NCBI GenBank assembly: GCA_963930655.1
Contig: OZ005620.1
Span: 17,055,001 to 17,119,000 of the forward strand
DNA length: 64,000 bases
Reading direction: 5' to 3'
DNA from: Myrica gale
Lineage: Eukaryota; Streptophyta; Magnoliopsida; Fagales; Myricaceae
Under the pieces are notes generated by a model. The model searched no databases. It had not been told where the DNA came from and saw only the letters and a list, made by a program, of their open reading frames with translations. Both the position numbers and the translations under genes were made by a program. Of the stretch, positions 11,699 to 22,159 are shown in pieces (position 1 is the first letter of the stretch; every line of letters begins with the position of its first letter).

Positions 11699-13747
11699 AC
11701 AAGCAATACGTCTCATCCTTTGATACACTATATTCCAACCAATTATAATCTTTAAACCATGTCTTCCTAGAACCCCTCATTTCTTGCCTGTATTGCTTCT
11801 TGGGAAAAGTATGATCATGCGGTTGAAAATGACCTTTGATTAAGTACTCCCTACGAACTTGATCCCTAATCCCAGCATTATTTTTTTCAATGAGTTTACG
11901 TAACCCTGTGTTAGCAACAATATCATCCGGACTAAACATAATGCGATATTTTTTTGAACTACTATCATTTTCAGTATTAGACGTCTCCATTATCTAAACA
12001 AAACAAAATAAAAGTGAAAATTAATCCATAATCACTCACCAAATTAAACAACATTAATCAATAATCTGCATTAATAAAATAAATGGTGTAAAAAGAAAAG
12101 ATAAAAAAAAGCAGAAAAGAGTTGTTAGTCCCAAATATTTTATACTATTCTCTTTCTCTTAGCTCTTTAGCCATTTCTTAATTGCAGATTAGTAATGATC
12201 GGCAAGCCCCATCTTTAGTTTGAGCTATATGGAAACCTCATTTCAAGCCACGAGATCACCATCTTAGTTAGCTGTTTTCCGATACTTTATAGTCATTGGA
12301 TGATGGTGAAGGCAATGGATCCCTCAAACAAATATATTACCAACACTTGAATAATTTAGACCCTAATCTCTAGCAGCACAACACATGCCACAGTTCAGCT
12401 TCGTGAAAAATAATCCAATAAACTAGCCCTAAACTAGTTCACCAAAACTGATCTAGTGTCCCCAAGACTTTAATTCAAAGTGCTTAGATGGAGTTGACAA
12501 ACATATATATTTTCCTCCTTTTTCTATAGAATGAAACCTATGATTCAACTCATTTTCATGTGCAGGAGCTGCATATAATTTGCTAAACGGAAAAGAAAAC
12601 AAAATGTAAGTATAGTTGCCGATAGTTCTTTTGATCAATTAGAGTTGAACACTAAAGACTCGTGATTGATTAAAACACGTAAAGATTAGCGTAATGCACG
12701 GATTATGCTCTCTTGTTCTAATCTGTATAGTTCGGATTGGCAAGAATTTGGCCTTGTATACATGAAGACGTACTGAATACTTCCAAGAATTTGGCAGCAG
12801 AAGGAACTTAATTTACAACCTGTTAATTTCTTCCATTGTAATCAATTTAATTAACTATCTTATGAGGAACTTGGCAGCACTGATCAAGAAGAAATTGTTT
12901 TCCCCAAGTCCCTCAATATCAAATATCTTGATAGTTCATGGTGAAATTTCACAAATTAAAATACCAATTGAGAGGTGCACCGCAATCTATGTCCAAAGAT
13001 GAGCTAGCTCAAGCAATATGAACAAAAGAAAACACCAACTCACCAAGAAAACTTCCTGGTGGAAAAATTCACAGCAAAATAATATATTAGCAGACTGCAG
13101 ATAAATTGAAATTACAGACCCATCAACCAATAACCCAATAAAAATTACAGAAAATTCATTTCACATAAAGCTCAAATAAAGATTGAGAATCAAAAAGCAA
13201 AAAAGACAAATTGAAAAATTGGAAAAGAAAAAGAAATCAAGAATGAGAAATCAAATCTGTGAAATTTTCGTCGCAGACTCAGAGACGCACAAGGGGAGAG
13301 AGAGAGAAAGTGAGAATGAGAAACCGCTATACCTGGTGCGACGGTGGGGCAAAGGCTAACGGGCGGCAATGGGGCATAGACAACAGCGGCTGGATCACGA
13401 CTGAGAAATAAGAAATTGTGAGAGAGGGGGAGAGAGATCACGCAAAGGGCAGGTGGTTTTTCAAAGCAGGTGTTTCACGCTTGTTTTAATTTTATTTTTA
13501 TTTTTTAAGCATAGGGTGAAAACGACACCGTTTTACCCTCTGCATATTTAAAAAAATAAAAACGGGCTGGGGGCCCTGGCTTAATGGGTATCGGGCCAGG
13601 TGACCAAGATAAAACTCCAATTGGCCTGGGCCCAATGGATATTAGCTCCGGGCCAACTAATGAAAAAAAATTATTTTTAAAATTTTCTTTTGGGCGGAGG
13701 AATGGGTAGCGACCACCCTGGTTCGCAACCCTCTCCTTCCGCCACTG

Positions 13748-14985
13748 CTTTGCAGCAGCCATCAACATCCTCGTTCTCTAGAAAACTGTCCTCAAACGTG
13801 AAGCTGCTAACGATGCCATGGAAGCGTCACAGTCTCTGCACCGCTTCCTAAAACCCTAAGAAAAAAGGAAACAACAGGAGAGAGAGAGAGAGCACGCGCC
13901 CGAGACGAGGAAGAAAGGTGGGGTTGTTTACTATCACTATTAGCATACCGAACTAACTGGGCTCAAGTAAGTGGATTTGCTTTTTGAGCTGAATTTTGTG
14001 GTATGAAAATATGTGAAAAAGTGACAATAACTTACAAGAGCCGATGAAAAAATAAAGAGAAATAAAAGATTTGAATGAATATTATAATAAAAAAGAATAA
14101 TTTAGTAGGAAGAGATTATTTTATAATTTTTTTAATTATAAGCTAAAATTTTGAATGCTCAAACACCTATTGAAATTAATTAATGTACATCCTCAGATAA
14201 AATTCTATCCTCAAAATCGTGCCACACTACCTATTTCTCTCATAATTCAAGATGGCAAATAAAAATTTTTCTATAATTTTCCTTCTTCGGAAGCTCTTTA
14301 CAGAGTTGTTTGGTTCGGACCCCCTCTATTTTTGCGATGCAACTAAAGCTTCACATAGATGGACGTAAAAGCTCTTGAAAATGTAGAACCCATTGGCTTT
14401 TCTGGGGCTATTCTATATTGCCCATTGCTAGAGAGAGTCTAATTTGCTTATGAACATGCTGGCGACTGTTCTAAGGTCACTGACATTGGTTAGAAGCAAC
14501 AAACATGGTTATCCGGCTTCAATTGCACAAGCTTTAACCAAAAACAAAAAAAGCAATTGACAGAGAAATTAGAAAAGATTACAGTTGCCGCCTCAATGAG
14601 CACCTAGCATCAATGGTAAGAGATTTGTGGCCTGTTTTTGACGTGTGCCAGGTCAGAGTACTGTATTCTCCTCTTCAACTACCAGTTAAACAATATACTT
14701 CCCAAGATCACAAAAAAAAAAAGATGAAGAAAAGAGAACCGTTTTGTCACTGGTTTCAATGACAGCTGAGTTCACACATCGACCTCATCAAAACTCCAAC
14801 ACAAACTTTATTGAAGCATATAAACCGGGTGCCATCAGTCTCATGCAACTAAACAAAGATACCCAAGAAAGAGAAATAAAACTGTTATTGAAATGCAGGA
14901 TAACACTCACAATCTGGATAGGATTACAACTGTCAAAAGATTCAACTTTTCAAGTCCAGGCAAAAAATGCTGGAAAAATTGCATT
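13748..14985. other. Spacer with a MITE copy; 3' flank of the SWIB gene
   Basis: From about 13975 to 14172 lies an AT-rich MITE copy whose right end ('aaaattttgaatgctcaaacacc') is the reverse of the family terminus at 8084. The remainder (about 14300-14985) is unique-looking DNA that should include the 3' UTR of the minus-strand SWIB gene. No other gene was recognised. Confidence 0.4.
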
Positions 14986-16235
14986 CTACTTCTTCTTTGA
15001 TGTCTTCTTCTTTCCTTTTGCTTTTCCACCGCCCATTTGATGTTGTTTGTCTTCAGCATTTGAAGCTGCTGTCATACCTCCTGGTTGGTTGAATTGTGGG
15101 GACAACACTTTCGCAATCTCCGGGAGACCAACTCTGTCTTTTCCATGCAGTAGTCTTTTCAAGTTTTCCTCCCAAACATGGTCCTTGTGGATCCCAGGAC
15201 TCTACAGGGTATAATAATTATGTCAAACCACCAAAGAACATTAGTATACACCAAATATTAGATTTTGTTAGTAGAAGCTAGACAAAAATGGTACGCATGC
15301 AAGCCTTCTTACCTTTTTAGCAATCACAACAGAAAAAGCGAGCATGCAACCAACCAACCATATTTCCAAACAATTTGGTAATAATTACCAGTCAGAGGTT
15401 TTTCTAATATATTTTATTGTTGTGATTTTATGTTCTGTGGCCTGACAAGTTGGTCAATCAAGTTAGAAAAACACAAGATGGAAAATCACAAACAAAAAGT
15501 GCAACACATGCAGGTCACAGAATCGGAAATGCAGGTCACAATATCACTAAGCACGGGGCAAAGAACAAAGCCAATCATAGCAAATGAAGTACAAACAGAA
15601 GCTAAATTGGAAGAAGAGAAATCAAGCCTATCTATTCACCTCATCCAAGTCTAGGTCCCAATTAAATTGCGGTCAGCTTTACGGACCTCTTCTTCTCATT
15701 AGGGTGGACAAAATAACTGTTCCTGCTGTTCTAACTATCTATATAAACTATTTTCAGTGCCCACAAATCTAAATATTCAAGGTGATATTCCAATTAGTCC
15801 TACGAGTTCAGTTTTGTTTTTTGAGCAATCATGATGTTAACAAAAAGAGTATAATAACGCGAATATATGTCATGTCAGGAGTTTAATGGTAACGCTTGCT
15901 AACTGTTGCTTTCTCACAGCAATTTCATCAAGCAGATGCAAAGCAAGGGAAGCAAAGTTAGAACACACTAATTATCTCGCAAAAATATTGCTCCTAAAAT
16001 ACAGAGAGAGAGAGAGAGAGACCCGGAAAGTGTAGAGCCTGATGAACTTGGAGATTAACAAGGCGTTCTGAGAGCGAGAGTTGGGAGGAATGCCGAGGAA
16101 TTTGCGGAACTCAGACGTAGAAGAAGAAGGCTTAATCGCTTTGGCTATTTCTTTGGGAATCGAATGTTGGACTTTGGTGCTCATGCTTCTGCTCCCTACT
16201 CCCAATACCCTAATTGCCGTTCCCGCCATGGCCAT
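14986..16235 (-). CDS. Small SWIB/MDM2-domain protein, probably organellar
   Basis: Two exons on the minus strand, 16023-16235 and 14986-15201, joined in phase 0, encode 142 aa. I chose the ATG at 16235 (MAMAGTAIRVLG): the frame is open further upstream, but the only other early initiator there is a TTG. The first 30 or so residues are rich in Arg, Ser, Thr and Ala and poor in acids, consistent with a mitochondrial or plastid presequence. The SWIB fold covers about residues 45-122: LGIPPNSRSQNALLISKFIR in exon 1, then HVWEENLKRLLHGKDRVGLP and EIAKVLSPQF in exon 2. The tail is Lys-rich (KAKGKKKTSKKK). SWIB domains occur in SWI/SNF subunits and, in plants, as small stand-alone proteins linked to organelle nucleoids. 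The particular role here is unknown. Confidence 0.88.
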
Positions 16236-17914
16236 GCTTGCGAGTTTTGCTCTCCTTGCCTTCTGCTTTTTGATGTATGACTGCCGCCTCCTTCTAAACT
16301 TGACTTTGCCCTTTTTTGAATCTCCGGCCAGAGAAAAAATTCCAAACAAGAGAGAGAAAGAAAGAGAGAGATAGCCTATAGGAATGTCCTCCTAAAATTC
16401 CGAAAAAGAGTTTTCTGCAATTTGAAAACTATGGTACCCGCTACCCTGTCCCATTGTTAGGTTCTCAATATTCTTGGTTTTTCTTCTCTTTTTCCTATGC
16501 TTATGCTGTTCTAAATGTTGTTTGGCAAGACAGAATTAATAATCAGGAGCGAAAAAAATTCATTTATGGTAAGAAAAGTTTTTAAATGGAACTTGGAAAT
16601 GCTTATGATATGGGGATACAAATATAATATAAACTACTCACAAGAGCCTTGACGGATATGTAAGTATAAGTTTGTCTTGCCGATTTGGATTTAAATCTCC
16701 TAACTATTATTATTCACAAATGCAAGTCTTATTTATGCCCTAACATTAATTAGTGTAGTGTGGGTATATAACTATTTGTTTATTTAATATAAATTAATGT
16801 TTCACTTCTCAAATTAACAAGCATTCTTAACCTAACATTATTGACAATTGACACCTATAAACCGCCACTTTGTCAATCGTACCAAAAAGATACCTTCACA
16901 TCCTCAAATGAACTGTCCATCTTACCCATATTAATTACCGAACAGTATAAACCCTATCCTGCGCATATTAATTACCGAACAGTATAAATTATACTATAAA
17001 TTCATATGCTTCGTCTATCTCTTGTCGAATTGAATTCAATTAGAGTACCAAAGTAAAGAGAATCTTTATCCTTTTACGAGGTTTGCACTTGGATGCCGTT
17101 GGAAATTTCTAATCAGACCACTGGAGCTAATTTTTTCCGAGCCACTTCATTGATTTGTTGTCTGACCTGTCCTACGTCAAATGCAGAGGACGCAAAGGGT
17201 TTCCAGGTATATTACCAAACAACAGAAAAACTACATTAGTGAGGTCATTCTTGCTCTTAAAGAGCCAAAGTCAACAATCAACCAACTACAAGATGGAAAA
17301 TGCTGTAGAAGTACGAGCACATATGGTTACTGGGAACTACAGCAAATGGACATTGAGATTTTCTCCTTCATGTTAAGAAAATAAAATATTACCAAATTCT
17401 TTAAACGACAAAGCTATGGATTTCAAGGTGCATTTATTTCCTTCACTATGAATATTTCAGTCCATGGGATCAGAATTCAAAGCTCCATTGCATTCAAATG
17501 AATATACAGGTTGATAAGATAGCTTTCTATGAACCTCAATCCACACTACACACCCTATCAAGTATCAACTTCATAATGGAAAATTCAAGCTCTATTCCGA
17601 TCTGGAATTGATCCAACTCTGCAACAGAGGCGGGTTACACCACCAATAGACTCTAACCGAGTGCTAAAAAACATAAGGTGGACAGGAAAAAGGATTATTG
17701 TAGTGACATTACTTGTGAGCATCCTCTGATCCTAAGAAACAACCAAAGATACAGGTGATTCCTTTAGTCACTCCGCTGCACCGTCTTGATTGTTAAAGTT
17801 CAATGCGACAAACCTTATCCAGCCTGCTCATTCTAGTTTAAAGGATTTTGAAATCTCCTTCTGATTATGGTGTCAATTGCTACTCCAAGTATGCCCCTCA
17901 TCGGAACCTTTAGA
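16236..17914. other. Intergenic region between the SWIB and CIR1-like genes
   Basis: The first 150 bases are the 5' flank of the SWIB gene. An (AG)n tract lies just inside its intron (about 16002-16020). The stretch 16400-17500 is AT-rich without a recognised gene. Bases 17750-17914 should hold the 3' UTR of the CIR1-like gene. Confidence 0.4.
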
Positions 17915-20900
17915 TCAATGTGGATGAGATCTTTTGCTTCTGCACTTGTAACTTCTATGATAGCTCTCTGTGTCAGGATCTTCACACGCATAAGATTGCT
18001 TTTGTTGGCTAATTTTACTTTTATGATGCCTCTCATGGTTGGAATTTTCAGAAGAATTAGGTCGCTTGTGTCTACTTTTGTCACTTCTATAATGCCTTAG
18101 AGCACTGGAATCTTCTATTGAATAAGAACTCTTGCGTCTGTTCTTGTTTCTTATATGATGCCTCTGGTCAGAATCTTCAAATGAATCAGATTTGTGTCTG
18201 CTCTTGTTTCTCCCATGATTCTTTTCAAGGTCAGAATCTTCAGATGAATATGAAGTCTTCTGTCTGCTTTTATTATGCCTCTCAGGGTCAGAATCTTTGG
18301 ATGAGTAACGATGCTTGTGTCTGCTCTTGTCCTTCCTAGGATGCTTCTCAGGTTCAGAATCTTCAGATGAGTAAGAATGCTTGTCTCTTCTCTTTTTACT
18401 TCGATGCCTTTTGTCAGTGTCAGAATCATCAGATGAATAAGAATGCTTGTGTCTTCTCTTTTTATGCCTATCAAACTCTGCACTGTCTGATGAACCAGAT
18501 TCAGAACCATGTTGCTGGGTTCTCTTCATCTTATGTTTTTTCTTCTTTGACCTCCTCTCATCCTCAGAAGACAATTCATCTTCATTTGGATCCTTCAATT
18601 TTCTATTAGGTGGCGACTCCTGCTTTTTTTGCTTCCTGGACTTCTTCCTTTTTGGTTTGCTAGAGAAGTTGGTAAGCAACATGGGGATATTATCCCCACT
18701 GAGGAACCCTACAAAATGGATTGGGCTAACAGTTATCACACTGGCATCTAAACTAATACAAGACTGAAACCGAAATTATTGAATTAACAAATTCATATAC
18801 CTCCATACTCATCAAATATGTCCTCAGCAACTATTTGTTGGTTAGGGTCATCCGGTCTAAACCCTCCACGAGGAGGACTAACTCCTGGTTTTTGCTTGAG
18901 TTCCCACTTTAGAGGCTGTGAGAAACAAGGAAAAATTCGCTCGTAACAGCCCAATAACCAAGGTTCTGGGAATTTGGGAAACCAATGGATAACGACACTC
19001 ACCTCAGTGGGATCAGTGTGGGCAAGGATAGCATTTAAGGGATCATCTCTTTTCAATCGACTCTCTTCATTAGGCATTATGGCATCCTTTAATGGACATT
19101 CACGATCACCACTTTGGTGACCGTAACTTCCACATCTTAGACATTTCACATTGCGTACCTCAATTCCGAATGGTTTCACCCTCGCAGGCACACCAGTCTC
19201 TAGCCTGGAAAAATTACTCGCTGAGAAAATTTACAGCTTATGCTACACTCAAAGATAATGTGAAAATAATTGCTTGTCTCCTACTAGAGGGAAACACCAA
19301 TAGAAAGTTCATAAAGCTTCACATTTCAACAGAATAGATACATTAGAATCTTGAAGAAGGTCTATAAATCCAAAGGTTATCTTCTATAAATAGTAAAGCA
19401 TAATACCCCACTACAGGTCTTCAGTTTCAACACCTACTACAAGTCTGAGGCAGTTTCAACACACTCAAAATAGATGACCACAGACTTAAACCCGTTTTGA
19501 ATAAAACAAACACTACTTGTGGATTTATAGACTTAAACCCGTTTTGAATTTATGCATGATGGCAATTATTAAGCACATGTAATATTTTCTAGCTGCTTCA
19601 TGTACAATGACAAGATTACCACCCTGTAACCAGCAATAAAGCACACCACTGGATAGTACAGCAAAATGCCTCTACACTATGTAATGGATAAACGACATGT
19701 ACAGTTGTTGTTTTCAAATCTTTCTTGACACCCAGCACCTCAGAACTAAATGACCTCCTAAATAACTTTTTCGGTTTGAAAATGGAGAATCCCCACAAAT
19801 CTTGTAACTTGGATATTGGAATGACATGTTCAAAATGTCTATTGTGGTCCCCAGGACATAATTTGGTGTATATTGGCTTATTCCTTCTTCTGATACAGCG
19901 AATTAACTCCATGTTGGAGTCAAACTAATCTTTCATCTTTTGTATATTAATGAGATATTATTGCAATCACTTTTACGTTCCCAAAACAGAGTTAAACAAT
20001 TTTCTAAACGAAAACCACGACAGCATATTTGTGGCATAATGCCAAAACTATGACTACCTCACAATCAATATAGGTCACCAGAAAACCAGTTGTAACAAAA
20101 ACGTAAAGGATACAACTTGACCTCTGAATGGATGATCAGCAATAGTTTCAACATTTCTTAATTCTTCAAGACATTACCTTTCCAAAAAAATCCATTTCTT
20201 ATACAAGTTAATCAAAAGAATAATATGTCCACATTCATACATGTATGGTGTCTAATAACAATATGTCCACATTCATATATGACATCAAGAAAAAAACCAA
20301 GTAAACTTTGCATCAGTAAACAGGACACTTTTTCTCTTGATAAAGGGGTGAGGAAATATCCAGACATACCGTGGAGCATTTTTTAAGACTTCAAATTCTT
20401 CTTCCGTTGGTAATGATCGGCCAAAAACATCTTTTGGTCTTGATTTCTTCTTTTCTTCACCTCTAACAGGCACAGATTCTGGTGGCCTACATTAGAAATA
20501 CAATAACTATCAGTATTTAATGTGAGAAACAACATGATTACTTCAAATGAGCTAACTAGTACAAAGGGCATTTTTATTCATTCATGCTTCCTTTCTGGGA
20601 CAAATTAGTTCCAACTTAAAATTCTGTAGGGAAACAAAAGAGGGATGCGCATGGCACATAGAAGTGGAGGCGCCTTCTGCGAGTGGATTATTTTGTTCCT
20701 CTCTTTTCATCTCATCAGCAATCTCTGCAGCCTTGGCACTTTCAGCATTGTAACCTGGCGGGCGAACATACATGAAGCTAACAGCTTTCATCATCTCCAC
20801 CTATAGTTGGACAGCTTACAGTTAAAACCAACCACAAAAAAAGAGAGAGGAAATGATTGGAAATAGAGATGTGAGATATTGCATTGGACAAGCTAGGCGA

Positions 20901-21451
20901 GAGCTCATATCTCAATGAAAGGGTGATTGTTGAGTATAATTGCGAGGTTCCTACATCATATAAGTGGAGCACAAATTGAACTATGATACTGAAAAACGGA
21001 GTCCGATAAACCTAAGTCACCTGAGGAAGAGAAAAAAAACGGAAGAAGGAAGAAATAAAAGACCTTTTCCTTTTCTTTCTTCGAGATGAGAGCAGCCTGT
21101 CGAAAGAATTCCTGCTCCTGAGCATACTGCAAGCCGAAAGAGAGAGGTTTAAACCAAGGGAAGCGGGGAATTTGAATACAAATATCAGGAACGAGAAAAA
21201 GGACACCGAGTACGATAGAAGTATACCTCGCGAGCAACTTCCTCGGCTCGGCGCTCGCGATTGGCGTGGGTCTGCTCGGCGATCCACTTGCGGCGTTGGT
21301 TGGGATAGGAGAGGGGATGCCATGGCTTTTGGTTGAGGTACGAATGGCTCCACGCGGTGCCTGCCTTTGTCTTGTAATCGACCTCCCCTTCACCCACCTT
21401 GTCTGAGAACCTCTTACTCAGTCTTATTCCTCCTCCCTCTTCTCCATCCAT
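17915..21451 (-). CDS. CIR1-like nuclear protein (Cir N-terminal domain, CCHC knuckle, RS-rich tail)
   Basis: Seven minus-strand exons (21227-21451, 21064-21126, 20658-20800, 20370-20486, 19003-19204, 18801-18915, 17915-18708) have GT-AG borders and compatible phases and give 552 aa. The start is the ATG at 21451 ([18 protein letters not shown]). The Cir_N-type motif [17 protein letters not shown] is at about residues 43-59. A CCHC zinc knuckle ([16 protein letters not shown]) is at about 204-219, preceded by [10 protein letters not shown], a hallmark of CIR1 and its plant relatives. From about residue 300 the last exon encodes an RS/KH-rich tail with a repeated unit like [12 protein letters not shown]. 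The animal homologue CIR1 is a CBF1-interacting corepressor associated with splicing factors; plant members are annotated as splicing-related. A role in nuclear RNA processing is inferred. The tail repeats are also visible in the DNA (about 17960-18450). Confidence 0.88.
17960..18450 (-). repeat. Degenerate tandem repeat encoding the RS-rich tail
   Basis: Units of roughly 60-70 bp recur about eight times in the last exon of the CIR1-like gene. Each encodes a variant of S-Y-S-S-E-D-S-D plus a basic spacer (for example [17 protein letters not shown]). The DNA repeats are diverged but phase-preserving, which fits expansion by unequal exchange under coding constraint. Confidence 0.65.
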
Positions 21452-21842
21452 TCTCTACTCTTCTCCTCCTCTCTTTCTGCCCTCTTCTCTGGTTATCTTC
21501 CTCACCTTCTCCTCTGACCTCGACGAGCTACATCCTATTGCCCAGCTCTCCTTCCCTGGGACTGGGTTTTACAGCTGGGCTTAGGCCTTGATCTTATGCT
21601 GCAGCTAGTTACGGTCCGGCCCAGTTAAATTGCTAACTTTAACTTACATGTTTCTGAATTTACAACTTTAACAAACGAAGTCCTTTTACAGGTTACGGAA
21701 ACTTGACAAAATTTAAATGTGACGAGCCACCGGTTAAAAAATGTAATTTTTTTAATAAATACAAAATAAAAATAATAATAGAAGTGAACATCATACGTAA
21801 ACGTGACAGAATTAATGTGACATGGTACACGTTGAAAATAAA

Positions 21843-21923
<81 letters not shown>

Positions 21924-22150
21924 GCTTAATTACTGCAACAGTTCCTGTAGTCTTGATTTTTAAAATTGAATAGCTTATCCTGAATCACATCTCAGTCAGT
22001 GGGCTAATGTTTCGTAGATGAGAAACCTATATGTCTGAAAATTAAACTACAACAACATGTTCAATGTTGTACCTCAGGGATTGATTTGTTAAAAATAAAT
22101 AATATAAAGATTGTAGCCACAATTAAGTTTTAAAAGATTGTAGCCGCAAT
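21452..22150. other. 5' flank of the CIR1-like gene and (AC)n(AT)n microsatellite
   Basis: The first 120 bases are pyrimidine-rich and should hold the 5' UTR and promoter of the CIR1-like gene. A microsatellite follows at about 21843-21920: (AC)7-8 then more than 30 AT units. No gene was recognised; the short open frame through the repeat is an artefact. Confidence 0.55.
21843..21920. repeat. (AC)n(AT)n microsatellite
   Basis: Seven to eight AC units are followed by over thirty AT units, perfect in this sequence. It lies between the CIR1-like gene and the Mutator pseudogene. Confidence 0.95.
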
Positions 22151-22159
22151 CATCTTCAG

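Larger units (their letters stand above)
8420..11990 (-). pseudogene. hAT transposase pseudogene (TTF-type zinc finger, DUF4371-like region)
   Basis: Reading starts at the ATG at 11990. The TTF-type zinc-finger part (about 11990-11699) contains IKGHFQPHDHTFPKKQYRQ and WFKDYNWLEYSVSKDETYC. It resumes at 11272 beyond an inserted hAT element, now with frameshifts and stops, and continues through a DUF4371-like part (11013-10537) containing GHGFYSPIVDESRD. Beyond 10537 the family phrase RGQRYDGTSNM is followed by a stop where an Arg is usual. After 'IHCFAHQL' (ending near 10461) a solo LTR intervenes, and the frame resumes at 9163 with QLIIVGIANNN. An intron-like gap separates 'ISLARP' (about 8951) from 'GDTRWGSYH' (about 8877). 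The last recognisable part is MLRNILGITNELSQVLQRKD (about 8650). The C-terminal dimerisation domain is missing. It is non-functional. Confidence 0.85.
8400..13747 (-). mobile_element. Tip100/ZMYM-type hAT transposon, decayed and multiply interrupted
   Basis: The minus-strand 5' end at 13747 reads CAGTGGCGGAAGG, the terminal repeat also seen in the elements at 31356 and (with one change) at 44502. A leader-like region (12000-13740) precedes a degenerate transposase (11990 down to about 8420). The phrase 'agggtgaaaacgacaccg' at about 13512 resembles 'agggtacggcgccgtttc' at about 43212 in another element of the family. The opposite terminal repeat was not found, so the left boundary is the end of recognisable transposase only. 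A solo LTR (9169-10455) and a small hAT element (11273-11698) are inserted in it. Confidence 0.65.

Noticed and set aside
16236..16349. Possible longer SWIB protein starting at 16349
   Set aside because: The codon is TTG, and the added residues are an Arg/Lys-rich stretch without family support. The ATG at 16235 begins a plausible targeting peptide.
21703..21963. Open frame running through the (AT)n microsatellite
   Set aside because: The repeated Ile-Tyr codons are a by-product of the dinucleotide repeat.
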